Source of the DNA: Macrosoma leucophasiata
Lineage: Eukaryota > Arthropoda > Insecta > Lepidoptera > Hedylidae
Direction of reading: 5' to 3'
DNA length: 64,000 nucleotides
Assembly (NCBI GenBank): GCA_036365455.1
Contig: JAWQUS010000017.1
Span: 6,386,001 to 6,450,000 of the forward strand
Part shown: positions 21,719 to 33,625 of the stretch, piece by piece
How positions within the stretch are numbered: position 1 is the stretch's first letter
Layout of the letters: each line of letters begins with the position of its first letter
Notes under the pieces: model-generated
The model's input: only the letters and a program-made list of their open reading frames with translations
Told to the model about the DNA's origin: nothing
The model's database searches: none
Translations under genes and position numbers: made by a program

Positions 21719-22038
21719 CTAGCTGTGCCCGCGACTTTGACCGCGTGCGAATTTATAATTGTTCAGTAGATCTACCCGGACACAGTAGTGGGTAGTATAA
21801 AAGTAGCCTAAGTTACTCCATATTACATTAGCTATCTGTCAGTGAAAGTCCCGTCAAAATCGGTATAGCCGTTCCCGAGATTAGCCGGAACAAACAAACA
21901 GATAGACAGACAAACAGACATAAAATTGAAAAAAAAATGTTTTGGTATATGTACCGTTTATACAAACATATGCATTTAGTAAAAAGCGGTTATTTTTATA
22001 TTACAAACAGACACTCCAATTTTATTTATTTGTATAGA
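21719..22038 (-). mobile_element. Helitron (320 bp)
   Basis: Minus-strand TC at 22037-22038 (T at 22039) and CTAG at 21719-21722. It is an uninterrupted relative of 6506-7125. Confidence 0.7.
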
Positions 22039-22107
22039 TTAAGAAACGTTCTGTTTTTAACATATCCATATTAAAGTACTATACACGGCACTTGACTACA
22101 CGGTTTT

Positions 22108-22390
22108 GCTGGTGGTTAAGATAGGTCCAGTGTAGGAGCTCGAGGGCTTAAGCACCACCGCACTACCTAATCTATCTGCCGCTAAAAGGTAGAGTTCAGC
22201 ACTATCGTGTTCCAGTTAGATACCTAGTGATGTATGGCCCTGTAATAACTAACGTAGAGACATAACGACTAAGGTCTCAGAGGTGGCAATGCATCAGCAT
22301 TTTGACCTCTGGTCTTTGTATTCTTCTATAAGCTGTAGGCATTACTTAACACCAACGTGAATTGGATGCCATCTTCATTAAATAAAAAAA
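22108..22390 (+). repeat. Family A repeat, diverged full-length
   Basis: Belongs to a diverged subgroup together with 7227-7517 ('ggtctcagaggtggcaatg'). Confidence 0.55.
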
Positions 22391-22509
22391 CACGGTCCCA
22401 TTCAGTTGTGTCAGTCATACAACCTAGAGAGTTATTAATTTTTTATCTTTAGGTCGCATTGAATTCAAAGAGTTAGACATCTTGGTATGTATTCCTAAAA
22501 TTATTTTTT

Positions 22510-22725
22510 TGGACAATGAAGGTGAGGCAAACATGACTGTAGTTCACATGCATGACAAGTGACTACTGTTCTATAGAACAGTAGTCACTTGACTGACATC
22601 TATACACAACATGATTGTCCTGTAAAAATGGATGTGGTTTTCGTTAGTTAATATATACAGATAAATACAAAAACCGACGCCAAAATTCTAATGCCTTGCC
22701 ACCCCTGAGATTTATTTGCATCAAT
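22510..22725 (-). repeat. Family A repeat carrying a 36-bp perfect palindrome
   Basis: Remnant of a minus-strand copy ('atgaaggtgaggcaaacatg' at left). Inside it, 22556-22591 is an exact self-complementary palindrome centred on 'ctatag'. Confidence 0.5.
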
Positions 22726-22972
22726 AATCCATACATTAACAACCTTAATCATAAACAATCCAATCTTACTTTTAACCAAACATTTATTGAAATAACAAAA
22801 CAGTTAATAATTAATTTAAAATATTCTAACCGCAGATAATTATTAATTTGTAGAATCGTTTGAATTTTGTGGTCAATAAACACCTATCTGATTCAAATAT
22901 GACAAATATTTCAAAACTCTGACCTGACATATTCTGAACAATGTTAAAATAATTTTATTTAACTAGCTGACC

Positions 22973-23240
22973 CGTCAAACTTCGTATTGCCTCAGAATAA
23001 AAATATGACATGTGTCAAAGGTTTGATAGATACGGACTATTTGTATGGGAAAATGAAATAGTGGTTTTTACTTATTAAGAAATTGAAGGGAAATCCTTCA
23101 ATTTCTTAATATTTTCTTACCTTTTAAACATTCCCTGGACTTCCAAAAATCATTCAAAATCAATATAAGCCAAATCGGTCCAGCCATTCACGCGTAATGC
23201 CGTGACCAAGGAAAACGGGTTGCATTTATATATATATAGA
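22973..23240 (-). mobile_element. Helitron (268 bp), chimeric 5' part
   Basis: Minus-strand TC at 23239-23240, CTAG at 22973-22976. The 3' part belongs to the 4103-4347 family but the first ~55 bp ('gcaacccgttttccttggtc') differ. It has a small internal palindrome at 23066-23105 around 'gaaattgaagg'. Confidence 0.6.
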
Positions 23241-23380
23241 TTTGGCAGCGGTTCACCAACAAGATGGACTAATCGGCAAAAAGATTCGTCGTTCTCTTAG
23301 GATCTGTTATCCACTCAAGTGGTTTTGGATACCTGCTACACTGCCCAATGACTCCGCTGAACAAGAGATATAAGTAATTT

Positions 23381-24005
23381 AAAACCGGTCAAGTGCATGT
23401 CGGGCCACGCGCAGTGTGGGGTTCCGTAAATTCAGAGTAAGAGATGTAATGAAAAAAAAAATGTTCTATGGAGTTATTCGAAATTTTCGAGTAAAATACA
23501 TTTGGTCGACTACAACTCGCATACTTGCAAGGCCAACTTAAGTGTGATAGTTTTCCTTTTAATTTCGTTATATTTAGCTACTATCGCCGGAACGTTTGAA
23601 TTTCTAACATCAACCGTTTAATCTGTAGGACACTTGTGTCTAACGAAAATTTGCACTTTAAAGCTTAATAAGTCACGAACAGTTAACTAAATCGAAAAAT
23701 GATGTTAGCACACCCATAATATTTTTAAAAGTCCTATCCAACAATATCCCACACTATATGAAAATCGAAAATAAAAAAAAATATCCCCGCGTTACTAGGT
23801 TAGGTTACCCTAAAAATTTATTTTTTCACGTTTTTATTCCACCGCTTTCTTGGCGTAATTAAGGTGTATACTTGTACCAAATTTCAAGTCTCTAGTACTA
23901 ACAGTTTATGCGCTAAACCGCGGACGGATAGACAGACAGACATACAGACAGACAGACGGACATGGCGAAACTATAAGGGTTCCTTGTTTACTACGGAACC
24001 CTTAA
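23381..24005 (+). repeat. 'ggttccgta' family repeat, near complete
   Basis: Runs from 'aaaccggtcaagtgcatgt' to 'tactacggaacccttaaaa'. The same order of blocks is found at 46110-47043, so it is a defined element of ~620 bp. No coding capacity; class unknown. Confidence 0.6.
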
Positions 24006-24056
24006 AATGACAAAAAGTGCAATTTCGTAGCAAGTACGATTTCCTCATGTAAAATA

Positions 24057-24237
24057 AGTAATAATAAATATTAATAATGGCAACCCTTGATACGTCCCAC
24101 TGCTGCTGGGCACGAGTCTCTTCTCTTCTGGAGGAGGCCTGGAGCTGATGCCACCACGCTGCTCCAATGCGGGTTGGTGGAGATAAGGGTTAGTGCCAAA
24201 CCCGTTGTCGAATATTTTCACACCACCCATTAGTCCC
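24057..24237 (-). mobile_element. 5S-derived SINE, 5'-truncated
   Basis: Tail and ~half of the body only; the 5S-like head is missing, as expected for incomplete reverse transcription. Confidence 0.65.
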
Positions 24238-24239
24238 TA

Positions 24240-25845
24240 TTACCCTATGAATTGTAACGTTGTATTTTTTCTGGTTTTGAAAATGGTCACAGCGCCATCT
24301 AGTTAATCACCGCCGTACTAGGTCAACATTATCAATAGTATCACGTATTCCATACGACGCATAGTTCGATTACATAATTTATCTAATACTTATAATTTGT
24401 CTTAAAAATACAATTTAGATATTTCCAAATTAAATATTAGATATAACGACAAGAACATAATTAAAATATTATTCGGTGAATTTAATTGGCATTGTGGCTG
24501 AAAGTCAAAAAAGAGACACGAATCCAGGGCCGGTAAAGGGAAAGGTCTGAGAGATTATTAGACGTCATCGGTCATTTGATTTTTCTCTGTGCAACTAGTT
24601 AGTGGTGACACACTCGAAATTATGAAAAGGCAGGAAGCCTTGAATATTTTAGCCATCATGGCCTAAATGCCTATTCAATAGGTATTTTTATCACCAATTG
24701 AGGTAAGATCTTCAAGAATCTTTGGATATTTTCTCGTTCACATGTCGATTTGAGAAATGGCGTGATGACTTCATGTTGGGTTGTTTGTTGCAGCCAGTTT
24801 CCCTAATTTCGGGAGGAGTTGGGATGCAGAGGCTTTATTCAGTTATGAAATTATAGCGAAAAGTCCTCGTAAGTAATAATTTCCACTTCCACAAGTTTTG
24901 TATAGGGAGGCTGTTTGATTCATGTTGAGTTTGGTACTAGATTCTTCATGAACCAAACAGATATAATGCAGATGGTAACCAGTGTAATTTTGTTTCAGAT
25001 GCGGGTTATTTTTTATTTTGAATTCGTTTATTTTGAATTATTATTTTGAATCAGTTTATTATTTTGAATTAGTTATTTTGATTTATCTATTTCATACGTA
25101 AATTTGTTCATTGGTTAGGTCATAATTTAGCATAGGGAATCCTCAACTTACCTTTTAAGTACGGATCATTGTTAGAATATTTTTTTCCTTCCCCAATGAT
25201 GGTGTTAAATCTGACTGACCTCTGGATGCGGGGTGTGACCGGTTACCCTGAAGCCTAGTGGAGTAGAGAATACTGGACTCCTCCGTAAGCTGGCTACAAA
25301 GGTACCATCTCAAGGATTTGTAGAAAGGATTAGGGTTACCGGCATTACCGTGCCCGGGGACAGGTAATAAAGTAAAGTAAATATATTAAATTAAATGAAT
25401 AAAGGAGCAGTAATCGTCACCACTCGAACCATTTCATATTCACGACCCTGTTTTCTTGATAGTTTGTTACTGGATCACATTGGTAAAAACATGTAATAGG
25501 AATTTGTAAGTTACAATTTAAAAACATAGGTTAAATAAATAAATATCAGTGTACCAAACAAACAGCTTTTTATTCAACTCGTTCATTTACAGAACGGGGT
25601 TTCAGTCATGATAATATTCTGAGAGTCCGGCTTGCAGTCATCTTTCAGAATCAAAAAAATATTCCTCACTTTGGACGGTTCGGTCGCTTTCGGAGTATCG
25701 TGGTCACAATAACATTTTAAAGATAAGGTGCCAAAGTTTTGAAGTACTGATTTTCATAACATGAATTGCAACAACACGCATACAACAATCCAACACTACC
25801 GGCAAATCATCTGCAACAAAAATGTTGTGCAAAATTGAAAAAAAT
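24240..25845. other. No gene recognised
   Basis: AT-rich. A short repetitive patch of 'attttgaatta' units lies at 25010-25085. The stretch 25200-25370 is more GC-rich and could be a repeat remnant, but no family was recognised. Confidence 0.35.
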
Positions 25846-25847
25846 AT

Positions 25848-25923
25848 CAAATTTTTCTTTCCATTTTTCTTTAAAAATAAAATATATTTCACAAGCATGT
25901 GTTAATGCGAAATAATATAAAAC
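25848..25923 (+). repeat. Tail of the tRNA-like SINE family (solo)
   Basis: Contains 'tttcacaagcatgtgttaat' and 'gcgaaataatataaaac', the 3' tail seen at 63193-63286, without the tRNA-like head. Confidence 0.6.
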
Positions 25924-26345
25924 AAAATATCTGTGTTAAAAATTTTACGGTAATAGTAGGGTGGGTAATCCAAGACATGAGTGTGACAAAAATCAATAGC
26001 AAATTTTCAAAAACTTCATTCAATCATCAACAATTTTTGAAAAAAAAAAATTTTATACGTCTTTGTATCCAGAATCACGAGTACAATAACCAGGTTTTTT
26101 GGAAGCGGTCTTCTTACACCCATTATAATAAATAAAGGAAAACCATCACAGCTAAGTAGGCTTTACGACTTTGTAAGTAATTTACATTTAAAATTGACTT
26201 AGAAAACGGAATCCTATATTCGCGCGGCTCGACACGCCCTTGACCGGAGTTTTTCCCTATACTTTGAACCAATTTGAACTTGTCTTATATTTCTGTTATT
26301 ACATAGGTACTCACAATAGTCAAACTAGCTTTAAAACCTTAACTA

Positions 26346-26624
26346 CGTAATTTCACGCCTGTAATCCCCGAAGGGGTAGGCAGAGGTAAATGCATGCGTT
26401 CAAGCATACATACGAACACTCGCGACTCGCCGGTTACGTTATTAGCCCATGTAACAGGTGGCGAACCTGTTGCCACCTCCGGGCAAATTACCAAACTCCG
26501 AGGTACTGGGCAACTTCCAGAAAATGGAAAAATCCCAATAGAACCAGTCCCCGACCCGGGAATCGAACCCAGGACCTCCAGCGCAGTAGTAGTGGCCTGC
26601 TACCACTACGCTCCTGAGGCAGTT
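26346..26624 (-). mobile_element. tRNA-derived SINE with perfect TSD
   Basis: The tRNA-like head is at the right ('tagc..ctac' box A region and 'gggttcgattcccgggtc' box B region, read on the minus strand) and the tail at the left ends 'gaaattacgta'. A 12-bp duplication 'aaaccttaacta' at 26334-26345 and 26625-26636 marks the insertion. Confidence 0.8.
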
Positions 26625-26639
26625 AAACCTTAACTAACA

Positions 26640-29040
26640 CTATACAAAGATAACCTAGACGTGTGCCAGCCGTCAACTGTAATGGTTGCCTTTTAATCAT
26701 CTATTCACAATGGAAAACAATGCATCACCCTAATTAAAAAGTTACAACAGAACGTTCTTGGTTGGTTGTATCTCGATATCTATTATTACTTCGAAAATCA
26801 ACCTTATTTTTCAAGCGAAAAGATTAAAATTTCTAGAAAACAACTCTGTTCATATGTCACAAAGCAGTAGGACCAATTAGTAGAGATTTCTCTCAGTTGC
26901 CCCTCGGTAACTAATTCGTAATTACAACGTTGATGTGTCAATTAAAAAAAACTGCTTTAAGACGGAAATGCTGCTGCACTTTTTGCAATTCAATTAGCTT
27001 TACAAGTTTCTCAGATAGATAAATAAAGTCTAGGTACACCTTTGAGCATCGTCATTGATTCGTTAATTGTATTATGAGTAGATATGTGTACGCCTTGATT
27101 TTCCGCTGACCTTAAACTCTGGCATATTAATAATCAATACTCATCGGACATTAATTAGTTTAATAGTCCCACTTCCAATTTTGAATCTTCGGTGTTATTT
27201 TTTTAGAAGAACGTTAGATGGAAATACGTTAGAATGCAAATGTAGAAAACTTACGTTAAAAACAACACAATTAATTTGAGAAATAACGACCCTGTGACAT
27301 TCATGAAGCACATAAAAACATTGCAGATGCTGTTATTAAGATAAACATTAATTGAAAAATCCCAGTCAGGACCTTAGCCTTGAGTGCTTAGCCAAGAATT
27401 CAATTAAAAACCACCTTAATAAATTAAAATGAGTATCGAAGTAAAATCAAAATTAATCAGCTCAGTTTTATTTTAAAGTCGGGGCTGTGTGCGGTGTCTA
27501 AGTAATTAAGGTATTCCCTCTGACGTCTCATTTCTTATTCTGCACTCAATCGTCTTAATTTGGATTTAAAGAAATTATTCTCAGATAATATTTCTAGAAA
27601 ATACTCATTTTAAAATACGATATTCAATTTATGGCAAAATGGAGAAAACCGTGATGTCTCTTCTTATTATTTCTTCACACATACATAAGATGTGTATGAA
27701 TGAATATAAAAAACAGAGTGTATAAAATTACTGTTTTAAAATCGATTTTCTCCTAGTGCCGTTTTCCGCACTGTCGTAGGATTTATACATATTCTCTGGC
27801 ACTGCTTATAGTCGTGAGTCGTGCGTGACCCCTTCCACAGTTATTTTTTTTTATCTGACGCACGCGCGCCTTAATGTTCGTTTCTCGACATGGACATATT
27901 GGACACGTGACTACAATGTATATTTATTTATGCCAAATGGCAGCTTTCTAGTGTCTTTCTAGTACCTACTATGAGCCTCTGAGCTAAGCTTCCGCAGCTT
28001 AGGTCAGAGGCTGATCCGTGTGGACAGACGTGCAAACATGGCGAAACTATAGGAGTTTCTTGTAGGTTGCGAAACTCTGACAATGGAGTATTCAGAAATA
28101 AATTCATTTTAAGATGACAAACGCTCTTAAAGCATTGAAAAAAAACCTATATGTTTAAAAAAATAACGTGATAAAAAGGAACCGATTAAGTTTTTTTAAC
28201 AATGTCATTTAAACAACAACACCTTCGTCAATATGTTTACCTGAACTAGATTTAATAACGAATATTTTAGAAGGGTTTAAAGCAAACGTTCGTCTGATAA
28301 CCCGCCAAAAATATGTAAGCGTCTGATCCATTATTAGATTGACAAGATGTCGCTAACAAATCTGTTTAAATCCACCAAAGTTGCGCTCCCGTAACATAAT
28401 CCGTGTAATACTTGTAATTAATTGGCATTTTAGGCGAGGGTTTGAGATATTTAATACCAATATTAATCCTATGGGGCATTCAACTTTATTCCTTCATTAT
28501 ATCAAGGATTACTTATTCGTAGCATAAAGGTGAAAGAATTTGATGTCAATGTTGAATTAGTGTCTTGGCTTGTGAAAATCGAACAGAGCAGCGAAAATTT
28601 TAAGGGTATCAAAAAAGATCAGTTATTTGTTCATCTCCGTTAAGAATAACACAAGTACAATTCAGACTGATAGAATCAGAATCAGTGAATCAGATTATAA
28701 AATCAGAATCAGAAATCGATAACTAAGCTAAAACAAGATTCCATACAAAAACAAATAGTTTTAAGTAACTGTAGTTATTAATAATTGCCATAGAGTTAAT
28801 TTAACAAACTTATTATTATTATAGACCTTAAAACTCAAAAATTTATTTAATCACTTGGAAATAATTGAATTTGCTTGTGATAGGTCAAGTTACAAATATA
28901 AAATTAAAGCGAATAACAACTGATACGTTGAATTAATATGTCAAAGTAAACAAAAATAAAACAAATAATGGTCCAAAAATACTTAATAATACCAAAAATA
29001 CTTACAAACGGCAAGATACAACTAAACAAAAAAAATAAAA
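26640..29040. other. Long AT-rich stretch, no gene recognised
   Basis: No repeat or reading frame stands out. A fragment near 28003-28080 ('catggcgaaactatagg') belongs to the 'ggttccg' family. Confidence 0.35.
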
Positions 29041-29045
29041 CCATA

Positions 29046-29240
29046 ATTAACCAATATTGATAGGGACGTGATGATCCTAACGGAAGACTTTTCTTCAATT
29101 GAAAGAGAATTCTGCCACTAGTACAGTCAGTCAAAGTCAACCGAGCGATGGCGATCAATCCATTCCAATGGGGCGGTAGTAAGTGCAATAACGCAAGATG
29201 GGAAACAGCATCCTGCGATAAAAGTAGTTTTATACGTGTG
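29046..29240. repeat. Dispersed repeat shared with 44345-44490
   Basis: Shares in order 'gggacgtgatgatcct', 'cagtcagtcaa', 'cattccaat' and 'cctgcgataaaa.ta' with the later locus. Diverged; class unknown. Confidence 0.4.
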
Positions 29241-29308
29241 GGGCGAACATCTAGTCTACGAGATTTTAATTGAAATAAAGTGTTTTATGCACGTATATTT
29301 ATTTCACT

Positions 29309-29552
29309 GGTGGTAGAGCTCCAGTGTCGGAGCTTGCAGGCGTAGGCACCACCGCATTACCTAATATACTTGACGCTAAATGGTAGTTTTCAGCACTATC
29401 ATGTTCCGGGCACAGAGGCATAACACCTTAGGCCTCAGGAGTGGTAACGCTTCTGCATTTCTTCATCTTTGTGTGAGTGTCTATAGGCTTCAGTCATCAC
29501 TAAATATCAATGTGAACTGCATGCTTGTTTGCCACTTCCATTAAATAAAAAA
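29309..29552 (+). repeat. Family A repeat with internal deletion
   Basis: Complete at both ends but lacks ~45 bp around the 'aatgtacggccctgtaat' block. Confidence 0.6.
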
Positions 29553-29605
29553 GTATATTACTTTGTTTCCTCTGTGATCATTACTAGGGTCTATACATTA
29601 GACCT

Positions 29606-29641
29606 TATGGGCGGTTTGAAAACATCCGACAGCGGGTTTGC
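29606..29641 (+). repeat. 5S-derived SINE body fragment
   Basis: About 36 bp of the body ('gaaaacatccgacagcggg'). Adjacent tRNA-SINE may have inserted here. Confidence 0.4.
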
Positions 29642-29648
29642 AACGGCT

Positions 29649-29963
29649 AACTGCCTCGGTAGCCTATTGGTAGCAGGCCACTACTACTATGCTGAGGTCC
29701 TGGGTTTGATTCCCAGGTAGGGGGTTATCAGAGATAATGGTGTAAAGTCCTTTATCTCTGGTTCTATTGGGATTTTTCCATTTTCTGGAAATTTCCCAGT
29801 ATCTCGAAGTTTGGTAATGTGCCCGGGGATTTCAACAGGCTCGCCACGTGTTACATGGGCCAAAAATCGTAACCGGCGAATCGTGGGTGTTTGCATGTAT
29901 GCTTGAATGCATGCATTTACCTCTGCCTACCCCTTCGGGGATTACAGGCGTGAAGTTACGTTA
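29649..29963 (+). mobile_element. tRNA-derived SINE, complete
   Basis: Head 'cctcggtagcctattggtag' and box B-like 'gggtttgattcccaggt', body, and a tail ending 'gtgaagttacgttacgtt' in which 'acgtt' is tandemly repeated. No clear target duplication. Confidence 0.7.
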
Positions 29964-29966
29964 CGT

Positions 29967-30060
29967 TAACCGGAACACAATTGAACTAAACAATACCATT
30001 TAGTGGCAGACAAATTAGGTAACGCGATTGTGCCTACGCCCTTGCGCTCCTACACTGAAT
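29967..30060 (-). repeat. Family A repeat, head fragment
   Basis: Only the 5' third of the element ('accatttagtggcag ... gctcctacac'). Confidence 0.5.
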
Positions 30061-30085
30061 CACTAGGAAAAATGCATGAAAAAGG

Positions 30086-30690
30086 CATCTGGAATACTGC
30101 TCTCATTTGTGGGCGGGAGCTCCCAAATACCAGCTTGGTTCACTTGACTAGGGAGTCAAGTGAACCAAGCTGGTATTTGGGAGCTCCCGCCCACGCAAAG
30201 ACGCGCTGTTCATATTGTTAACGACCTAGGACTTACTGACAGGCTCGAACATCTGAGTCTGCGCAGAGACATTGAGAGTCTGTGCGTGTTATACCGTCTC
30301 TACAATGGTGAGTGCTCTGTCGAACCGTTCGACATGGTGCCACAGTCTCTTTTCCTACACCGTACTACCCGCCGAAGATAGAAGTTTCACCCTCACCGAC
30401 TGGACCTGGCAGTGTTCAACGGTGCGGTTTTCTCATTCGTTTCTGCCCTAGAACGTATAAATTGTGGAACGAACTTCCCTCTGAGGTGTTCTGGAACACA
30501 TCAGAGGGAAGTTCGTAAAGTTCAAAAAGTTCGTTCAAGTATGGGGTTCTTCAAAAATGGCGTCAAAAGAGTCCTTCAGGGCTGGCAGCGCGTTGGCAAC
30601 TCCCCTGGTGTTGCAAATGTGACCAGGCGACGGTGACCACTTTCCATCAGGTGGTCTGCTTGTCTGTAAACTTAAGGACATAAAAAAAAT
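30086..30690 (+). pseudogene. Jockey-type LINE 3' end with two snap-back duplications
   Basis: Same family and same segment as 10690-11442, opposite strand. Frame pieces read RRAVHIVNDLGLTDRLEHLS, RRDIESLCVLYRLYNGE and NCGTNFPLRCSGT. The tail ends 'catcaggtggtctgcttgtc' and an A-run at 30681-30688. Two inverted duplications break it: arms 30109-30149/30154-30194 (41 bp, exact) and 30470-30491/30494-30515 (22 bp, one mismatch). Non-functional. Confidence 0.7.
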
Positions 30691-30894
30691 GCAGACGAAA
30701 TCGTGGACAGACGTAAAGATGTTATATAAAAATTATTAGTCGGTATTTTACACACGGCAAGTTCAAACTAGATGTGTGCAGAATAGAATAACCGCCTGAA
30801 GGCATCATTTGCGCGACCCGAGCCTCTAGTTACGAAACGACAGAGGGAAACGAAGGTATTTCTCTGTATGAAGGATCTGCAAGAGTTCTGTATA

Positions 30895-31165
30895 AAGCCC
30901 GTGTATACATACATCTTCAGATGTTATACATTTTCCATTCGTACCAATGAAAACCAAATTAGGTATTTAATTATGCATTAAATGTTCATAGATGTTTTCA
31001 AGAAGTCAAATTACTTGCCACTACATAGTTCTGTATAAAGTCAATATTCACATACTTATACATCTTTAGATGTTATACATTTTCCATTCATATCAAATGA
31101 AAGTCAATTATTTAATTCTGCATTAAATTTTCACGAGTGTTTAAAAGAAGTCAAATTACTTCAAA
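30895..31165. repeat. Tandem duplication, ~130-bp unit
   Basis: Units 30895-31020 and 31028-31165 share 'ctgtataaag', 'gatgttatacattttccatt' and 'agaagtcaaattactt'. Diverged. No coding frame. Confidence 0.65.
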
Positions 31166-31169
31166 GTTA

Positions 31170-31490
31170 ATATAGGTACTTAGATAAAGATTTTTACACT
31201 ACTATTTCTACACTGTCACATCTGAGCCGAAAACAACATGGTTGTACAAGTAATAAACATAAAAGACGGTATTACTACACCGCGGACACTCCGCCAAAAT
31301 TCCATACAAACGCTTATTTAGATTACCTATTACACAGACATCAATCAGTGACGTGTAGTCACACGTGCACGTACACAGCGTGGCACGTGGGGTTATGAGG
31401 TTATGACTTTAGGCACAGTACACATATGAACAGTACGGAAACTACGAACAAATCGTTCGAAACGGCACACTCACACAAACATGCGCATCT
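31170..31490. other. No gene recognised
   Basis: Unassigned DNA up to the palindrome. Confidence 0.35.
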
Positions 31491-31655
31491 ACGAGGCCTC
31501 TATGCCACAGTATAGATACAAACAGTATGGAAACTAAGCCCATTTTATAAAATATTTACCTACTCTCGATTGAAGCAATAGGGATGTCACTATATTTTTA
31601 AATAATGGTGTTATTATTTTAGCATTTACTGACCTTTAATCAATCGTATCGTACA

Positions 31656-31957
31656 GAAGCGCGCATGGCCCGGCGGCTGGTGTAGATCATAAGCGATCTT
31701 ACTCGGTTAAGCACTACGGGCGCGGTCGGTTAGTGAGATGGGTGACCGCTAGTGGCAAATTAAATGCGCGTTTCCGTGCTTCGGAGGGCACGTTAAGCCG
31801 TCGGTCCCGGTTGCTATCGATAGATAGCAGTGGTTAAACCTTGTCGGAGGCCTTATGGGCAGTTTGAAAACATCCGACGGGTTGGCCACTAACCCCCAAC
31901 ACCTCCACCAATTTGCATTGGAGCAGCGTGGTGGAGTAAGCTCCAGGCCTCCAGGCC
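31656..31957 (+). mobile_element. 5S-derived SINE, 3'-truncated (left arm)
   Basis: Head and body intact to 'ctccaggcct', after which the sequence changes; the (ATT)n tail is missing. Confidence 0.7.
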
Positions 31958-32026
31958 TATACCGCGATGTGACGTCATAGCGTGCTGCATTTTTATATAG
32001 GCCGTTTTGAGTCATTTCACTATTCG

Positions 32027-32445
32027 ATGATGAGATTAAAGCAAGAAGTTGAGAGAAAGCGGCCGGAATTGATCAACAGAAGGGGTGTGGTGTTTCATCA
32101 CGATAACGCTAGAACTCACACATATATAGCCACTCAGCAAAAATTAAGAGAGTTTGGCTGGGAGGTGTTAATGCATCCACCGTATAGTCCTGACCTTGCA
32201 CCTTGGGATTTCCACCTGTTTCGGTCTCTTAAGAATTCTTTATGCAATGTTAGGTTAACATCACGAGAGGACTGTCAAATCCACTTGTCGCGGTATTTTG
32301 ATGAGAAGTCCCAAAAGTTTTATAGCAATGGGATCATGTCCCTACCTACAAGATGGCAAAATACTTTAGTTAAATTTAAATAAACTATATTAAAAAATGT
32401 TTTGAACTATCTTAAAAAATGCGGAGAAACTTTTTCCCCAACCTT
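32027..32445 (+). pseudogene. Mariner transposase, C-terminal half plus 3' TIR
   Basis: Starts abruptly within the transposase (MRLKQEVERKRPELI) and continues HHDNARTH, then YSPDLAPWDFHLF, to a stop at 32381-32383. It carries the second and third catalytic Asp of the D,D34D triad; the first lies in the missing N-terminal part. The 3' terminal inverted repeat 'gaaactttttccccaacctt' ends near 32445. One residue at the last motif differs (W for S after DLAP). Fragment cannot be active. Sister of the copies at 38353-39638 and 48226-52115. Confidence 0.8.
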
Positions 32446-32470
32446 ATAAGTCGCGCATTCCACCGACCGG

Positions 32471-33004
32471 GTGAATCAATCAGGCATATTGTGTCTTGCC
32501 AACGGCGAATATCTGCACAGACACAACCAAGTGGCCAGGATTATCCATCAGCAACTTGCCTTGCGATACAGTCTTGTGGCCGTGGAGGTGCCATACTACA
32601 GGTATGTGCCCGACCCAGTTCTGGAAAACGACCATGCCACAATGTATTGGGACCGGTCTATCATCACTGACAGGACTATTGTAGCCAATAAGTCTGATAT
32701 TGTGGTGATAGACCGCTCGGAGCGCCGCGCAGTGATTATCGATGTCACCGTCCCTCATGATGGGAATCTCGTGAAGGCCGAGAAAGACAAGGAACTTAAA
32801 TATCTTGATCTGGCTCACGAGATTGTCGCCATGTGGGAAGTAGATTCGGCCATCATTGTGCCGATAGTCGTTACGATCAACGGACTTATAGCAAAGAGCC
32901 TCGACCTCAAGAGGCTCAAGCTAGGAAGTTGGGTCAAGGGTCTGATGCAGAAGGTGGTACTCCTCGGCACGGCACGTATAGTGAGGAGGTTCCTGTCTCT
33001 GTGA
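32471..33004 (+). pseudogene. Restriction-like endonuclease domain of an R2/R4/Dong-type LINE
   Basis: An open 177-codon frame. Residues ~13-30 (EYLHRHNQVARIIHQQL) and ~45-150 (ENDHATMYWDR, IITDR, KSDIVVID, AVIIDVTVP, IVPIVVTING) match the C-terminal end of ORFs of LINEs that use a PD-(D/E)xK nuclease. The spaced pair Asp75-x14-Asp91 fits the catalytic signature, but the usual Pro before the first Asp is Ser here. The reverse transcriptase is absent, so this is a 5'-truncated copy; the Met at 32471 is not a real start. It directly follows the mariner TIR. Confidence 0.6.
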
Positions 33005-33177
33005 CCCTAATCATCGACGGCTTGGACCCTGTTCCCGCTGCCGATGGCACACTATTTTTTATTTTTTTATATATATTTGTGCTTTGTTAATATTATCTTT
33101 TATTATTTTTAATTAAGTTACTTATATATGTAAAAAAATAATTAATATGAATAATTATTAAACGAGTGATATAATAA
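33005..33177 (+). mobile_element. 3' UTR of the R2/R4-type LINE fragment
   Basis: Short GC-rich remainder then AT-rich DNA up to the (TAA)n tail of the adjoining SINE. No clear A-tail. Confidence 0.35.
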
Positions 33178-33524
33178 TAATAATTGCAACCCATTATACG
33201 TCCCACAGCTGGGCACGAGTCTCTCCCCTTTTTGGGGGTGGCCTGGAGCTTACTCCACCACGCTGCTCCAATGCGGATTGGTGGAGGTGTTGGGGGTTAG
33301 TGGCCAACCCGCTGTCGGATGTTTTCAAACTGCCCATAAGGCCTCCGACAAGGTTTAACGACTGCTATCTATCGACCGACGGCTTAACGTGCCCTCCGAA
33401 GCACGAAAACGCGCATTTAATTTGCCACTAGCGGTCAACCATCTCACTAACCGACCGCGCCCGTAGTGCTTAACCGAGTAAGATCGCTTATGATCTACAC
33501 CAGCCGCCGGGCCATGCGCGCTTC
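33178..33524 (-). mobile_element. 5S-derived SINE (right arm)
   Basis: Complete including the (TAA)n tail, unlike its partner at 31656-31957. A ~9-bp deletion removes part of the 'atcgatagcaaccggg' block. Confidence 0.75.
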
Positions 33525-33625
33525 TGTACGATACGATTGATTAAAGGTCAGTAAATGCTAAAATAATAACACCATTATTTAAAAATATAGTGACATCCCT
33601 ATTGCTTCAATGGAGTGTAGGTAAA

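Noticed and set aside
32480..32818. 112-codon minus-strand frame
   Set aside because: Opposite strand to the endonuclease domain, which has family motifs; the antisense frame has none.
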